Source: Gnetum montanum (taxonomy: Eukaryota; Streptophyta; Gnetopsida; Gnetales; Gnetaceae). Taken from it: a stretch of 64,000 nt of DNA. This document shows positions 46,836 through 59,470 of the stretch, piece after piece. Below the pieces are notes generated by a model. That model worked only from the letters and a program-made list of their open reading frames with translations. It searched no databases and was not told the origin of the DNA. Position 1 is the stretch's first letter. Every line of letters begins with the position of its first letter. The DNA lies in the NCBI GenBank assembly GCA_015680685.1, contig MNCI01023527.1:403883-467882 (forward strand), in the 5' to 3' direction. The translations under genes were made by a program, and so were the position numbers.

Positions 46836-47926
46836 TGTGGATCATGAACATAGAAGAATGGTTAAATAAGTTCCCTAATTTAAAATGATGTTGTCACCAA
46901 AGGTACACATGAATTTTATGTGGTTTTTCAACTTGGGTACATCCACACTCAAAGGATAGAAACTATGCACACCTTTAGACTTTGTTTCTTTAAAATGTGA
47001 TTTTAAGGGTACCACACCCTATATAAGGTTTGAGATTTGTTTTGGAGTGTTTCATTGGTGTAAAAACACTTAACTCTACAAGGTCTTGACAAGGTCAAAA
47101 ATGTGGTTTAGAGGATCCCACAAGCTATACAAAATTGTGCTCCACATCAAAGTGTTTTGATATCACAAAAAATACTTAATCCTATAGGATCTTGACAAGC
47201 TTAGTAAAGATGTCTTCTTGCTAGGAGCACATCAATCCCATAGGGCAACAAGAAAGAAAGAAAAATGAACAAGTTAGGAGTGTAATTGAATTTACAAATC
47301 CTTGTACTTGAAGGTTAGTACAATTGAAACAAAGAAATGATGTTACAAGGAATAAAAAAAAAACAAATTCACTTACAATAGTTGATGATAAGTCTTTTGA
47401 TAAATAGCTCTTACATAATTTTCAAGATTTTACTTTGTTTTATAGCCTTAGAGCTTCTAAAAACTTCTTGGAATTCATGCAACAAGTATCAAATTACTAG
47501 TGTAGAGATATCTACTTTGAAGTTTAAACATCTATATGAGAATTCTCTTAATGTAGGAGAGATGTCTACTTGGGAATGTAGATGTCTATTGTGAGACATC
47601 TTCCTGTAAATGTCCACTATGTAAGTTAGATGCCTACTGTTTCTACCAAACATCTACTGTCTAGAAGAATTTTGAGATATGAAGAATTTTATGATCCTTT
47701 CATTGCTCAACAATATTCAAAATATTTTCATTTGGCTTGAGACTTCATTGCCATCCATGCTCTCATCTTGTCCACTTAGTCCTCTTTTGTCATCTCATCG
47801 CGAATCTCATTTCTGAAGTCCATTTTTCAATTTGAAGTTCTTTGCTAATAATGTCTCTAATGGTCTTGTAAGATCATAATCACACACATATATTCCACAT
47901 TCTTCATTTTCTCTAAGGTTTTGACA
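46836..47926 (-). repeat. 5' LTR of the copia element
   Basis: Partner of 41611-42697, TGTGGATCAT to GGTTTTGACA on the + strand, with the same ATGTCTACT-rich patch at 47510-47650. Confidence 0.88.
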
Positions 47927-47939
47927 TATCAAAAGCTCA

Positions 47940-48790
47940 ACATTTTATTTCTTGTACCTGATTTTGAGAATAACAAATTTTTGTAATTACAGAGATTAGG
48001 GTCTTCTCCTTCAGCATCTTCCCATAATGAACTCTACAAAGATTCTTCAAACCTTGATCCACATCATCTCTATCTAATAGAATTTTGGCTTCCTGAATTG
48101 AGTGTTATCCATGAAGAATCCAGAACTAGACATTGTCAACTTTGAGAATATTATCATGTAAGGGAGAAAATCCCTTACCGCTAAATACCTTATAGGACAT
48201 AAGAATACACTCATGAAAAATAGTAATCATATTCTTGGACATTGATAATAGAATAAATTCAACATATTTCATATTAATTGCTTTGATTCTATACTGATCA
48301 TGTGCTTGAGTATATCTATTGATTTTAACTTGATAGTTGGTTGAGAAAGTAGATGGAAATATCCCATCTCAATTTTCGCAATCTTCATCCATCTTTTTGC
48401 AACTCTAATAACATTCTTACTTATTTTTTGAGATTTATTTTCTAATATAAATATAGTTATTAAGGATGGTCCCTCTATAGACATTATAAGATGCACTGAA
48501 AGAGATCTTAGTTGATATGTTAGTAGTAGCTCGTTACATGAATTGCATGGCTGATTCATACAATTCATCATATAGAGAGCTATAGATGATGTTTTCAAGG
48601 TAGGTTTCTATTGTAGGAATCCCTTTAAATATCCTAAAAATTCACCCTCACTTTGGTTAGAATAAATCATATATGATCCATATCCTTTCATGATAGTAGA
48701 TGACCTAGTCTTATCCATATCTAATATATCAAGAAGAAATCTATTATCATGAAGTATATCCCTCATGGAAGAAATCAACTTCTCTCACTA
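47940..48790 (-). pseudogene. Further upstream exons of the broken gene
   Basis: Minus-strand coding-like segments beyond the copia insertion. From about 48780: acceptor TACATTTAG, then an open frame with LLDILDMDKTRSSTIMKG and SNQSEGEFLGYLKGFL, continuing to about 48600. The 109-codon open frame at 48598-48269 may be a further exon in another frame. A last piece at about 48130-47965 reads EAKILLDRDDVDQGLKNL and ends at a CAG/GTACAAG donor-like site. The strand and style match the exons at 39255-41610, so I infer one gene split by the copia element. I do not recognise the product. The 5' end is not found. Confidence 0.4.
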
Positions 48791-49348
48791 AATGTAAATC
48801 ATGTCATTATCCTTCATAGAAGAAACAATCACAATTCCTTCATCTTTGCAGGGACTATTGTCCATTACCTTTATGAAAATATGAATATCATCATGTCTTC
48901 CATAAAGCTTATAACTATTCATATATCATGATTCAATAGCATTCATTTGCATCTTAACATTCTAAAAAATGCTACCTATTTAATCATACATTGTATCCAA
49001 GTAAAGTAATGTGTTGTACTAGGGTTATGAACCTAATAGGATGAATAAATCATTGAAATCTAATGGTCAATGATGTTAACTTTGTAAATTTAACCAAACA
49101 CTTAATGTGATTCCTCTTGTTCAATATTAATAATCTTGAAACGAATCATGCATGAATGTGTAGCCTCAAAGGTCATGATATGAACTCCCAATTTAATGAA
49201 ATAGATATAATGTGCTGAATTAGTGTAGAAGATATATCATCTTAGACTAGATCATGCATAGTCATGCAACATCCATGATTTAACAAGAAAGAAAACATAA
49301 AAGAATATATGATCTTAGACTAGATCATGCACATCCATGATCACCAGT

Positions 49349-50035
49349 ACACCTAGTATCAAATGTGTATCCTAAAATAAATGCTTATTACTTAACATGC
49401 TACACTTAGGATAGTATCATGATACATAGAAGGAATAGTATCCCCTTTATCGAAACATAACTAGCTAAGTTGATCTTATGGATTGAGAACATGCACATTT
49501 TTGCAACCTCAAGTAATAAACAATAGTTACCATCATCCATCCTCAATTAGGTGAATAAAACATGGCCAGTCATCTAATATAAGAGATGAAGGAAAACAAG
49601 GGGGATAGGTATAAGTGGTAAAACATCCATAACACGACGTCTAATATGACCATGCATAATTGTGCACCCTCCAAGAATTACCTATCCCTATGTTTTTTCT
49701 ATATGAACCAATGAAATCATGCATAGATGTGCAACCTAGTCATTGGTACACCTAGTATCAAATGTATATCCTACCACAAATGCTTATTAACTGACATGCT
49801 ACACTCAGGATAGTATGACAATACATAGAAGGAATGATCTTCCCTTTATCAAAACATAACTAGATCCATGAATCTTATGGATCAAGAACATGCACATTTG
49901 TGAAAACTCAAGTAATAAACAATAGTTACCATCAACCATCCTAAACCAAATAGAGCATGGACATTCACAATGTCTAAAGGGTATAACATCTATAACACAA
50001 TGTCCAATGTGAACATGCACAATCATGCAACCTAT
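49349..50035. repeat. Tandem duplication, 399-bp period
   Basis: The block starting ACACCTAGTATCAAATG at 49349 repeats at 49748. The two copies agree over most of about 290 bases, and the phrase CATGCACATNNNTGCAACC recurs in both. A related partial copy may begin near 49230. Confidence 0.75.
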
Positions 50036-50057
50036 CCTATGTGCTACATATATAGAT

Positions 50058-50925
50058 ATGATAATAATTTTAGAGGGTTATTATATATAGATATTCCATT
50101 TTAGTGGGTTTTGTAGCTGTGAAACCTCTCCCATGTGAATTTTTTTCAACTTACATCTAGTATTGAAAGGTATGCACCTATTTTTTGTTTCAAAGAACAT
50201 ATCAATTAATACGTTATGCTATTAATGAAAATATGACAATAATTTTAAAGCATTATGCTATATAGATATCCCATCTCAATTTTGCAACATCTCTCATGTG
50301 TGTTTTTTTAGTTTAAGGTGCCATTTCAAAGGATACATTCCTGTTTCATCTCTTACATAAGTGAAATGCAACTATTTTTCTCTCTCATTATTAGTAACTG
50401 AAAGTTCCTAAAAATAACTCAAATGAAAATTTATGCTATTTTTACAAAAATGATAATAATTTTAATGGTTCACGCTTAATATATATCATATTTGAATGGC
50501 TTGCATGATCATGCAAGCTCTACCATGTATGTTTTTCTTCATTTGAGGTGTGAAATCAGAGGATAAATACATATTTGATCACTTATAGAATAGAACATAA
50601 TAAGTTTTCTTATTCATTACACATGAATGTGATTTCCTAGATTATGTGTTGCATGGAGGAGAAGTCTTGAATGATCCTCCTAAGGACAATTTTTATAACA
50701 TATTCTACTTCTTCTAGAGATATGATAACAATTTTTATGGATTGTAATAGATGAGTAATTGATTTCATTGGGTTACATGGTTGTGCAATCTCTTCAATGT
50801 GTGTTATTTTTTGCTTGACATGAGATATCAGAGGATATGTTCCTATTTGATTGTGTATAGAAGAGAATGCAACAAGTTTTCTTCTTAATTATTCATAATT
50901 TAGAGTTCCAGTTATTTGCGATGCT
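50058..50925. repeat. Degenerate tandem repeat, four units of about 175-270 bp
   Basis: Units begin with ATGATAATAATTTTA-like sequence at 50059, 50233, 50449 and 50720. Each contains a CTCTCCCATGTGTGTTTTTT-like phrase and a GAGGATACATTCCTATTTGAT-like phrase. It adjoins the 399-bp duplication. Confidence 0.7.
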
Positions 50926-53255
50926 CGACCAAGAAACCATAAATGATTCACCTAAAGACAACTAATATGACATATTCTACGATCTATAGCCCAGATAAGA
51001 AATCAATAGCCCTATTCTACAATGTACATATACATTTATATACCCTATTCTATATGTACAGATACATTCAATATTAATATAAAATATATCATGAAATTTT
51101 GATTTTTAGAAAAGATCTCACTTTCTTATTTCGTATGATACTCAATTATTTATTTTTAACAATTCAATTGAAAATAAATTAAAGAAGAATAAAGGATAAT
51201 AAGAAATAGTATCATAGAGAGATAAAATATTAACATATCATAGTAGCCAATAAGAATAATCAAAATTTGATAGAATGAGAGGATAGATCTACAATACCAA
51301 CATCAATAAGCCATCAATACAAGAATATATAGTATACATCAATTATACAAAAGCTATAAATACATTATAAATCATGGAATATTTAAGCATCTATAATTGG
51401 AAATTTCATATATCATTTAAAACTAAATATTAATATAGAAGAAAAATCTCAGTTAACACTAAATCATTTTTATAATCACATAGTGCTACTTGACCAATAC
51501 ATCCTCATCATGAAACATGTTTATGATGCTCCAAACTGAGTGAGACACATTCTCAGTAATTATAAGTCCACATTACTTAACTAGTACTAATTCATATTGG
51601 CACTAATGACTATAATATATAAATTACTATTATTTAAATATTTCCTTCTAGGATCTACAACTAAATGTCAACAGAAAATTAGTTAAAATAATTATATGTG
51701 TACATTTCTGACAAAACACAATATAGAGATATGAATTGACTAAATAATGTTCACACTTAATTTTGCATGTAAAACATAATACAAAGATCTATTTATTGTA
51801 GTTAAGGATCATTTCACAAAGCCTACTTTAAGTTATTTTAGCCTATTTCTATTCAAATTGATAAGTATTTATTTATTTCTATCTATTTCAAATTTTCATG
51901 TCTAGGAAGAAAAGTGTTCTATTTCTATAGTTGTTATTCATAACTAGTAAGGGTTGATCTATCCATATCTTTTTTAAATTCTTGAAACACTTAATTATGA
52001 ATGTAGGGCTACACTAAAATTAATAAGAATCAATTATATACTTTGTTTTACTACTAAATTGAAATAGAGATACTTAGGTTGATAAGAATGATGGTGCTTA
52101 AATTCATAGATATATTTGGAAAATCAATGGTGCCACAACATTTCTTAATATGGTAAGGAATAAAAAAATTCAAATCTATATACTTTGCCACATAAATCCA
52201 TTCAATGACTCTTGTAGACATAGCAATGTTAAGAAAACAAAACTAATAAAAGCACAAAAATTTCCCTCTTTGAAAGCTTTATTCAGATACAAATACATAA
52301 TTATCAGACACATTTACTATGACTTTGGAAAAAAGAAATAACAATATATAATACCATGACTATGGCACCAAGAGTAACACAGTCAAAACTATGACAAGAC
52401 ATTGTATTACCAAAATTTTACCAATACTAAGGATAGATACAAGAGTTAAAACCTAACATCTATTCAAAACTCATAGCATATATGTTTGCACTATTAAAGA
52501 GGTCCTTATGGTCCATTGAAATTTAAATTTTATCAAGATGATGAACCCTCAGTAAAACTAAAGTTTTATTAAGTATATACACTCTATGGATCTATTGAAT
52601 AATAGACATAACTATATATGCTATGAGTTTTGAAAATAACAATAAGAAAATTCCCAATTTTTCTTCATTATTGGATATTTAAAAAACCTATGGTATTCAT
52701 TGACAAAGCTATTTATATTAGATAGTTAGCATGATCATTCTTCAATAAGAAGTTTCAGCCATCTACCAATTTCAACTTTTGAACTTAATGTCATCTTACT
52801 AAGTGTAAGAAAAATAGTTGCATTAATAAAAAAATAAATCTTTTCACTTAGTTACCCCTATATCTAATACTGAAACCGTACTCAAAATAATCACCTCTAA
52901 TCCATTACCATAGAAAATTTTCCTCTACCAACACTCTAAATGAACATCAAATCTCAAACCAAACTACTACTTCCCTTTAAAACTAGCTCATTATACAAAT
53001 GGATACAAGTAAAATAGTAACAAAATTTTTCTTTCAGTCATACACATACGTCCAGCCCTCATAAAATGCATAAAATCAGATCTAGAAATTGAAGTAAATT
53101 CTAACCACTATTTAAAAAGAAAAGGTCATCACCAGGAGCTTGAAGGAAACATCTCTACTCATCAACTAACAAATGAATCTCCTTTGAACTCACTAAGAGA
53201 CCAATAACGAAAAGATGTAGAGGTTTTATGAGAATTTTCTACCTCCTGAAAATTA
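50926..53255. other. AT-rich region, nothing recognised
   Basis: No retroelement domain, LTR end or convincing coding frame on either strand. Short open frames such as 52150-52341 have low-complexity composition. Confidence 0.4.
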
Positions 53256-53261
53256 CTACTC

Positions 53262-53340
53262 CTACATAATTAAAACAAGGGCATTCTTGGAAATCAAACT
53301 ATGGAGTGCCAAAAAATTAAACCAAAGAACCTATATGAAA
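53262..53340. repeat. Flanking repeat, copy 1 (unoccupied site)
   Basis: TACATAATTAAAACAAGGGC and the following 60 bases recur after the right LTR at 61274-61350. A third weaker copy lies at 61424-61480. Copy 1 lies 60 bases outside the left LTR. Confidence 0.7.
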
Positions 53341-53399
53341 CACCATAAATTTTGGGCCATCATGATTCTCTTGGTGTAATGTCATGATGAACCACACAA

Positions 53400-55686
53400 T
53401 GTGGCACCCCAAAAGTTCTAATGTCTACAAAGCTACTTCCAAGCTTGCCTACCATCCTTTGTGGAATGGTTAACGCAGCACCCAACCACGAGGCCATTTT
53501 TCACAAAAGAGGCACTAGGGGTAGACTGTATAGTCCAAAACATTTTCTATCTCATAGGCTTATAAGCATGCTATACCCTCTAGATTGCCTAGCTTGACAC
53601 ATGACCTGAGTGATAGTCTACCTAGGGACCATGCTAGGAGTTGTCAAAGGTGTTTACGATGGACTAAATAGTCTGGAAAGTTTTCTAACTGTGGGACCTG
53701 CTACGCTGCACAACGTAGAAAGCCATGTGGAGATTGATGAAGCATCAAAGATGCAGATTGACAATGACTTAGCCCTCTAGGGTATCTGCCCCCTGTCATC
53801 CTTGAAGTACGAGCAACATGATGCAGCAAAATATGGAAAATTCTATCAAAAATCATCTCAATTTGAGTGATACAGTATGCTATGATATGTAGCGTAGCAC
53901 AACGTAGCAAGGTTTTAGTGTGACGATACTCCTACTTAGATTGCTCTAATGGAGTAAGCATATTTTCCCATGCCTTAATCTTAAAACATGCTTATTTTGT
54001 AGCCATGCCAAGACATGACCGACATCCCATGACAAAATTTTTGCAAAATGAGATAAGGTTCGAGTGAACCTGGGTGCTACGCATTGCTATGCTACATAGT
54101 GTAGCACAGCGTAGCAAGGTCAAAACACACGAAGGTTCTCTGCCACATAGGTTCTAGCAAAAGAATGGTACTTGGCCATGTTTTGACCTCTAAGACTGCT
54201 TACCCCACTTTTCCCTTGCATCGCAAGAAAATTTTCTTGACAAGGCATTGCAAATCAAGAAAAGATGCATGTCACATTAGCTGCTATGCTATGCTACACT
54301 ACATAGTGTAGCACAACGTAGCGAGGACACAAAGCCCAAAAGTGTCCCAAGGATGAACTTGGCAAGTCCCAGGACCTTGTAGCATGAAAGGCAGGGTTGT
54401 TAATTGTAGAAGTTTCTTGCCTAGCCAAGCGTCAGACAAGTATCTTTGGTCTTCAGATGAGATTTTTCTCAAGACTAGTGGCTATGCTATGTAATGTAGC
54501 ATAGTGTAGCATGTAGGTGTTTACGCTACGTCGATACACTGGGCAACGTAAATAGCGTAATGCTCACGTGGAAGCCGTAGGAAATCTCTGGTTAGCTCTA
54601 GAACCTATCAACAATGGTCATCTCTTCTCCAACATCTCTTCAATAGAGAAGATCAGCAAGTTCGCTTTGTTTTGCATCCCCTGTCAATTCCTAAAGTTAT
54701 CCCTACGCTTGACCCCACCTGCAAGAGGAGGGAAGACGTACTCCTAGAGCATAGGCTTGACTTTGCATTTCTTGTTGGCATTTTCTATATAAGCATGGAG
54801 TTCCATGGATTCTAGCACATGCAATTCGAATGATATTGGCACAGCTCAACAAGTTCCATGACTAGTGCATCAGCAACATAGCACTATAGCGTAGCATTAC
54901 ATGGTAGCATGAAGCATCCACGTTTGCACCATGTGGGACCCAAGACATGTGGTATCTAAACCATGTCTCTCTCCTACATTTGGCTCTATAAATACCCTAA
55001 CAAAAAACATTCAAGGGGTTTGATTTTGACATTGTTTCATTTTAGAATCACCTTTCTTGCAATCGACTTCAAAGATTGGCATTTTTAGCATTTGGTTTTC
55101 TGACAATTGGCTTTGGCAAAGAGATTGGCATGTAGAAGATTAACAAGTAGCAAACCCCAGTAGTAGCACCTCCCAAATATCTCTTAGCCTAGTAAGCACC
55201 AGCTCATTAGTTCCTGTTGATGGACCATTGGCAGTAGTTAAGGAGTCGTGACCATATCGTTCGTTTGTAAGCTGTACCTATCTGCACTACACATCTGTTG
55301 TACATCTTCTCTAGCCAAGAAAAGATCGAATCCCCTGATTTTGGGGTAGTGCATTCTCTTACTCAGCCCCATTTCATTCCATTTTTCTATATTTTTGCAT
55401 CATTATCTATCAGTTTACATTCATTACTTAAGTTACACATTTTCACTAGAATTTTACTATTCTGTCTGTCACGGCTTTTTTTCACTTAAATCTCCATGCA
55501 TATCATCTTAAAACAAACAGTAACAAAATGTTATTATACATCGAATAAGTCCCTGTTTGATCAACTAGACTATTCAGGGCACCCCATTTCCATTTTTCCC
55601 AGCATGACCCTCACACAGATCCAAGGTTAGGCTATATGCCGAGTAACCTCTCAATGTTTTAGCCATTGACGTTTTCAATCGTTATA
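53400..55686 (+). repeat. 5' LTR of the Tat-like element
   Basis: A 2.29-kb LTR starting TGTGGCACCCC and ending TTTTCAATCGTTATA. From 54337 on it aligns with 59925-61277. The first 940 bases hold palindromic subrepeats. The sequence directly after (55687 on) has no convincing primer site. Confidence 0.78.
53520..54560. repeat. Five ~200-bp LTR subrepeats, each ending in a palindrome
   Basis: Palindromic cores lie at 53701-53718, 53879-53908, 54076-54115, 54283-54322 and 54481-54510, spaced 178, 197, 207 and 198 bases. The shared form is GCTATGCTAC...GTGTAGC...CGTAGC. The sequence between the cores is barely alignable while the cores stay close. A sixth imperfect core follows at 54518-54560. 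The equivalent place in the right LTR (60072-60091) is a perfect 20-base palindrome, GCTACACTACGTAGTGTAGC. Confidence 0.75.
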
Positions 55687-55894
55687 ATTTTTGGCCCTAT
55701 AAGGAGGGCCTTTTGTGCCCTTTCTACACATCATGAGTAATCCTACATGTTGTCTATACCTCACTACCTACTAGCATAGATATGACACCCTTGTGGTTGT
55801 GTACACACCAGGTGGTGTAGACTAATCACAATGATGGTTCCTTTGGAACCCTGCAGGATGAAAGCCTCCAGTTGCTTATTGTACCATGCTTACT

Positions 55895-56165
55895 TTGTTA
55901 GCTATGCTATTCTGCCTCTGTCCTATGTGGTGTACTAATTCAATTAGTGTGATACACTGATCCCACTATGCTACCCATCTACAGTGTTACCCTACTTACT
56001 GCGTAACACCTCTCTACAATGTTACGCTACCCACTATGTAACACTACCTATTATGCTACATTACCCATCGTGGTACACTGCTCACCATGTTACATCTCCT
56101 GCATCTTGTGTGGAATATCAAACCTTTCAACGTAGCTATCCTACTCAGTGTAGCAGCCATAACAG
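55895..56165. repeat. Short interspersed TGTTACGCTACCCA-like repeats in the leader
   Basis: About ten imperfect copies of a 22-28-base phrase combining CTATGCTACCCA and ACTGTGTTAC. They use the same GCTAC/GTAGC vocabulary as the LTR palindromes, so they may derive from them. Confidence 0.6.
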
Positions 56166-56489
56166 TGAAGGAAACTAGTTTTTGACACTTCCTAGCGTAC
56201 CTAGTTTTAGCCTCCCTTCTCGCAGTTTTCAACTACAACCACTCAGCATAACAATGCACTGTTTGAAACTATTTCTCACATATGCCCTTCCTGTTTCTAC
56301 TTGTCACATAACAAAAAATTATTCCTACAACTATTGCCATTCCCACCTTGAACTTGGAGGTGCCCTACTTTGTCCAAAACATGGTAGGTCCTGAGCGACT
56401 GCCTAGCCTAGTGCTGATGCTGCGACAATCCCTCAAATAGTGATAGCAATCACCCGAATGCCTACCACAAGATGAGGATCAGTACAAAT

Positions 56490-57500
56490 TTATGTGTGCC
56501 AAAATTCAAGTGAACATCCCATTGGACTATCATGAATTTGAAGAGAAATGTAACTTTGAGTTCATCTATCAGAATGGGAGGGAGTTCATCCCTACTCCCG
56601 ACATCACCATCCCATTGACTGAGATGTACCAATGGATGCTAAACCAACTTGTCCAAGTAAGTAGGGCAAGAGAATGGGAAACTATGTCCCACTATGAAGA
56701 AGCCTTCCAAGATGGCTAGGAGGACTTGGACTCCCACTTAGAATGTGGTGGTCCAATCTACACCATAGGTGTCCCTTCTACCTTTGTTGCTTGCTCGCAT
56801 CAGTCATAGTTTTCCATCCCCTTTCCTATCACCATGATAGTGTTGCAACCTCAATCCTCTATAGAAATGGGTAGTCACCCAATGTTTTCAACATACTAGC
56901 ATATAGGCCCTTCAACGTCAATGCTCGTCAATTAGTCTTTTTAATCCATCCAACTATCGCATTCGATCTTTGTGATGCCCACATTTCTGTATGTGCATAA
57001 CATACCTACATCACAATCACATGTACACTCTATTTCTATCCCCTTCTCCAGGATCATTCTGCCATTGGTAGTGGGCCCAACCCCAACCGCATGGTGGACA
57101 ACAACCACCTCTCTTCCTGCAATGCAAACATCTCATGTGCAACTATATGGGTAGGCTCAAACATATCAATTCCCCCATGTAATGAAACCGAGCGTGGGGC
57201 TATTGGCCACCCACACCACTGGACATATGACTACCCACACTACCTCCTATGACAACCATCCTTGCAGCACCACCGGCTGGGTTGTGGGCTACCCAAACGA
57301 CACCACTAGCATTAGTTGCTCCAACAGGACCCCTAGCAAGATTGGCAATTGCACCATTAATGCCACTAGCAATGGCTGCTTCAGTAGCCTAACAACCACT
57401 TGCAACATTGCTAGGTCTGAATCAAGCTTTTCAACTCATCTAGACCCTCACTGAAGAGATAAAATAGCTCAAAGCCGTCAATTTTGAAATTGTCCAAGTC
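56490..57500 (+). pseudogene. gag, N-terminal region (Tat-like element)
   Basis: A 75-codon open frame at 56492-56719 (YQNGREFIPTPDITIPLTEM..., acidic, with a Tyr/Trp-rich segment) followed by Thr/Pro-rich, interrupted sequence to 57454. Position and composition fit the variable N-terminal half of a Tat gag. The frame is not continuous. A start at 56492 is possible but not proven. Confidence 0.5.
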
Positions 57501-58590
57501 ATGAACTTTTACCATGATGATCTAATTAGTCTGGTTGTCCCTATGCTTGCATTTCCTCCTAGGGTGCCACTCCCCAAATTTACAAAATACAATAGGGAGT
57601 GCGATCTGAATGCACATTTGGTGATCTTCAAGTTTGAATCCTTATTGTTGCAACCATGGCCTTACAGCATCATCCGTCTCTTTGTCATGTCTCTGATAGG
57701 CAAAGCTTTGGACTGGTATCATGCACTTCCACATGGCTCCATCTTAACCTTGGAGGAACTACTACGCCAATTCATGACTCATTTTAAGTACAACTTAAAA
57801 CTAGAAGTCACTCTAGGCCAGCTCATGAGCATTAAGCAAGACTTGCTAGAATCTGTGTAGAGATTTATACAATGATGGAGTGTAACCTTGAACAAAATAT
57901 GTGAGCCAATTGCCAAGGCTCACTTGTTGGCCATCTTTAAGGGTGTGGTAAATGACTTCATTAAGTCTAAGATCTACTACCTAACCCTATATTCCCTCAG
58001 ACAATCATTTGCTCAAACTAAGAGCATCCAAGACATAGCGGAGGCTAGTAGGGACCTAGCCTATGTGGTGTACAAGAATGCACACACTAAGAAAGACAAG
58101 GAGAAAGGCAAGGCTGTAGCAACTACAGTGGCCACTGTAGCCAATGAGACCAAGCCTAACAACAATAAAAAGGCTACTACCACACCCAGGGTTCCCACTA
58201 ATGCAACACCTAACTCCACTAGCACTAGTCAGCCACAAGCATTAACACGTATGATGCAAACACAGTGAAAGCCAAACTTTGAGCACAAGGACCACTCAAA
58301 GTGTACCCCGTTACTGATTAAGCCTTCAAAAATTTTGAAGCAATTGTTGGGGGCCAGCTGTATAGAAAATAAACAAATTTCAGAGGAGTATATTAAATGC
58401 CATCAAAGGTACTGTGAGATTCTTTAGAACCCCTTCTTAGCTACAACCAATGAACCACCAATGCCTAAGAATTTTAGGTTAGAGCATTTCTGTGATTATC
58501 ATTAACTATGTGAGCATGATACAGACCATTACCTATCACTGAAAGATGATATCCAATAGATGATCAATCAAAGAAAGTTGGTCTTGGATG
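57501..58590 (+). pseudogene. gag core and zinc motif (Tat-like element)
   Basis: The capsid core is open at 57501-57860 (CDLNAHLVIFKFESLLL, FVMSLIGKALDWYHALP, TLEELLRQFMTHFK), matching the retrotransposon gag domain 'f.......a..Wf..L....i.sw..l...F...f'. After a stop it continues at 57888-58268 (KGVVNDFIKSKIYYL, then a Lys/Ala/Thr-rich tail). At 58485-58590 FCDYH...EHDTDHYLSLKDDIQ matches the 'C.yH...GH.T..C..l...i..li' motif of Tat gag, with the last Cys as Tyr and Gly as Glu. The substitutions and stops show decay. Confidence 0.75.
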
Positions 58591-59470
58591 AGAGTAGTCC
58601 CATTTGACCTGAAAACTAGTTGATGGGCATTTACAAAGACCCTTTGACTGGTAATAATGCAAGTTGCACCATCAATGTTATTAGCATTGACAATAACCCT
58701 GAATGATCATAGCAACCATTTATGGTTCATGTACCTTCTCACAATGTAAAAATGCCAACAACAACAAAGTTGTAGGCCCCCTTTGTCATTAGGACCCTTC
58801 ATTAGATATCTCTTACACCTTTTGTGCTGACAACCACACCACAACCCACTGCAACAATGCAGTCACTGTTCTTCATTAAGGTGCCAAAGCATGCAAGTCC
58901 CCCCCAATACAAAACTGAACGATGAAGGCTGCATCCTAGCCTCCTTGTCCAAAGAAGTGTGAAGAGCGTCTAGCAGACAAGCTGGCTAGGGAATGTGCTA
59001 CACTAGGTTCCCCTAAGCCTACCCCCTTTTCTGTGGCTCCTATGGACTCTTCTTCATTAGTTATCGATAGCAACGCACAAATGCAACCATCACCTTCTAG
59101 TCCAAGAGAGCTTAGTGTTCAACCTAAAACCTCTCCCCCTAGGGAGATTCATCTTTTAGGATGAATGGAAGAGGAAAATGTTAGTGAAAAACAAGATGGT
59201 AGGCAAGAATTCCTAAATTTCCTTTCATAAGTTAAATAGGCCCTGAAGTAGAAAAACACAATGCTAAGCCTATATGACCTAATAATGACCTCTACAATTC
59301 ATTGTGAGGGAATGGTTCACATGTTGACCTCTATTCCCGTTAGTGAAAACCTACAGGCTGAAGAGAAGGCCATTCACACTATCATGCTTTCCCCAATGGT
59401 TGAAGAACCATAGCCCACCCAACTGACATTTCATGACAAGTCCATCAAGAACAACCCTAAAAAGGGTCAA
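58591..59470 (+). pseudogene. gag-protease linker
   Basis: Pro/Ser-rich broken coding sequence between gag and protease. No domain is recognised. Confidence 0.4.

Larger units (their letters stand above)
41611..47926 (-). mobile_element. Ty1/copia element, SIRE-like
   Basis: A 6.3-kb copia element in minus orientation. The LTRs are 41611-42697 (3') and 46836-47926 (5'). The primer site is at 46822-46833. From the 5' side the order is gag remnant, protease/pre-integrase, integrase, RT, RNase H, which is the Ty1/copia order (integrase before RT). Wording of the RT, such as QEEVYAQPKRFVDP and RYERLS, and of the region YRGMISSLLSLTTSRPNI resembles the SIRE/Maximus lineage. The internal region is shorter than usual because gag is reduced. 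Frames are broken throughout. Confidence 0.87.
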
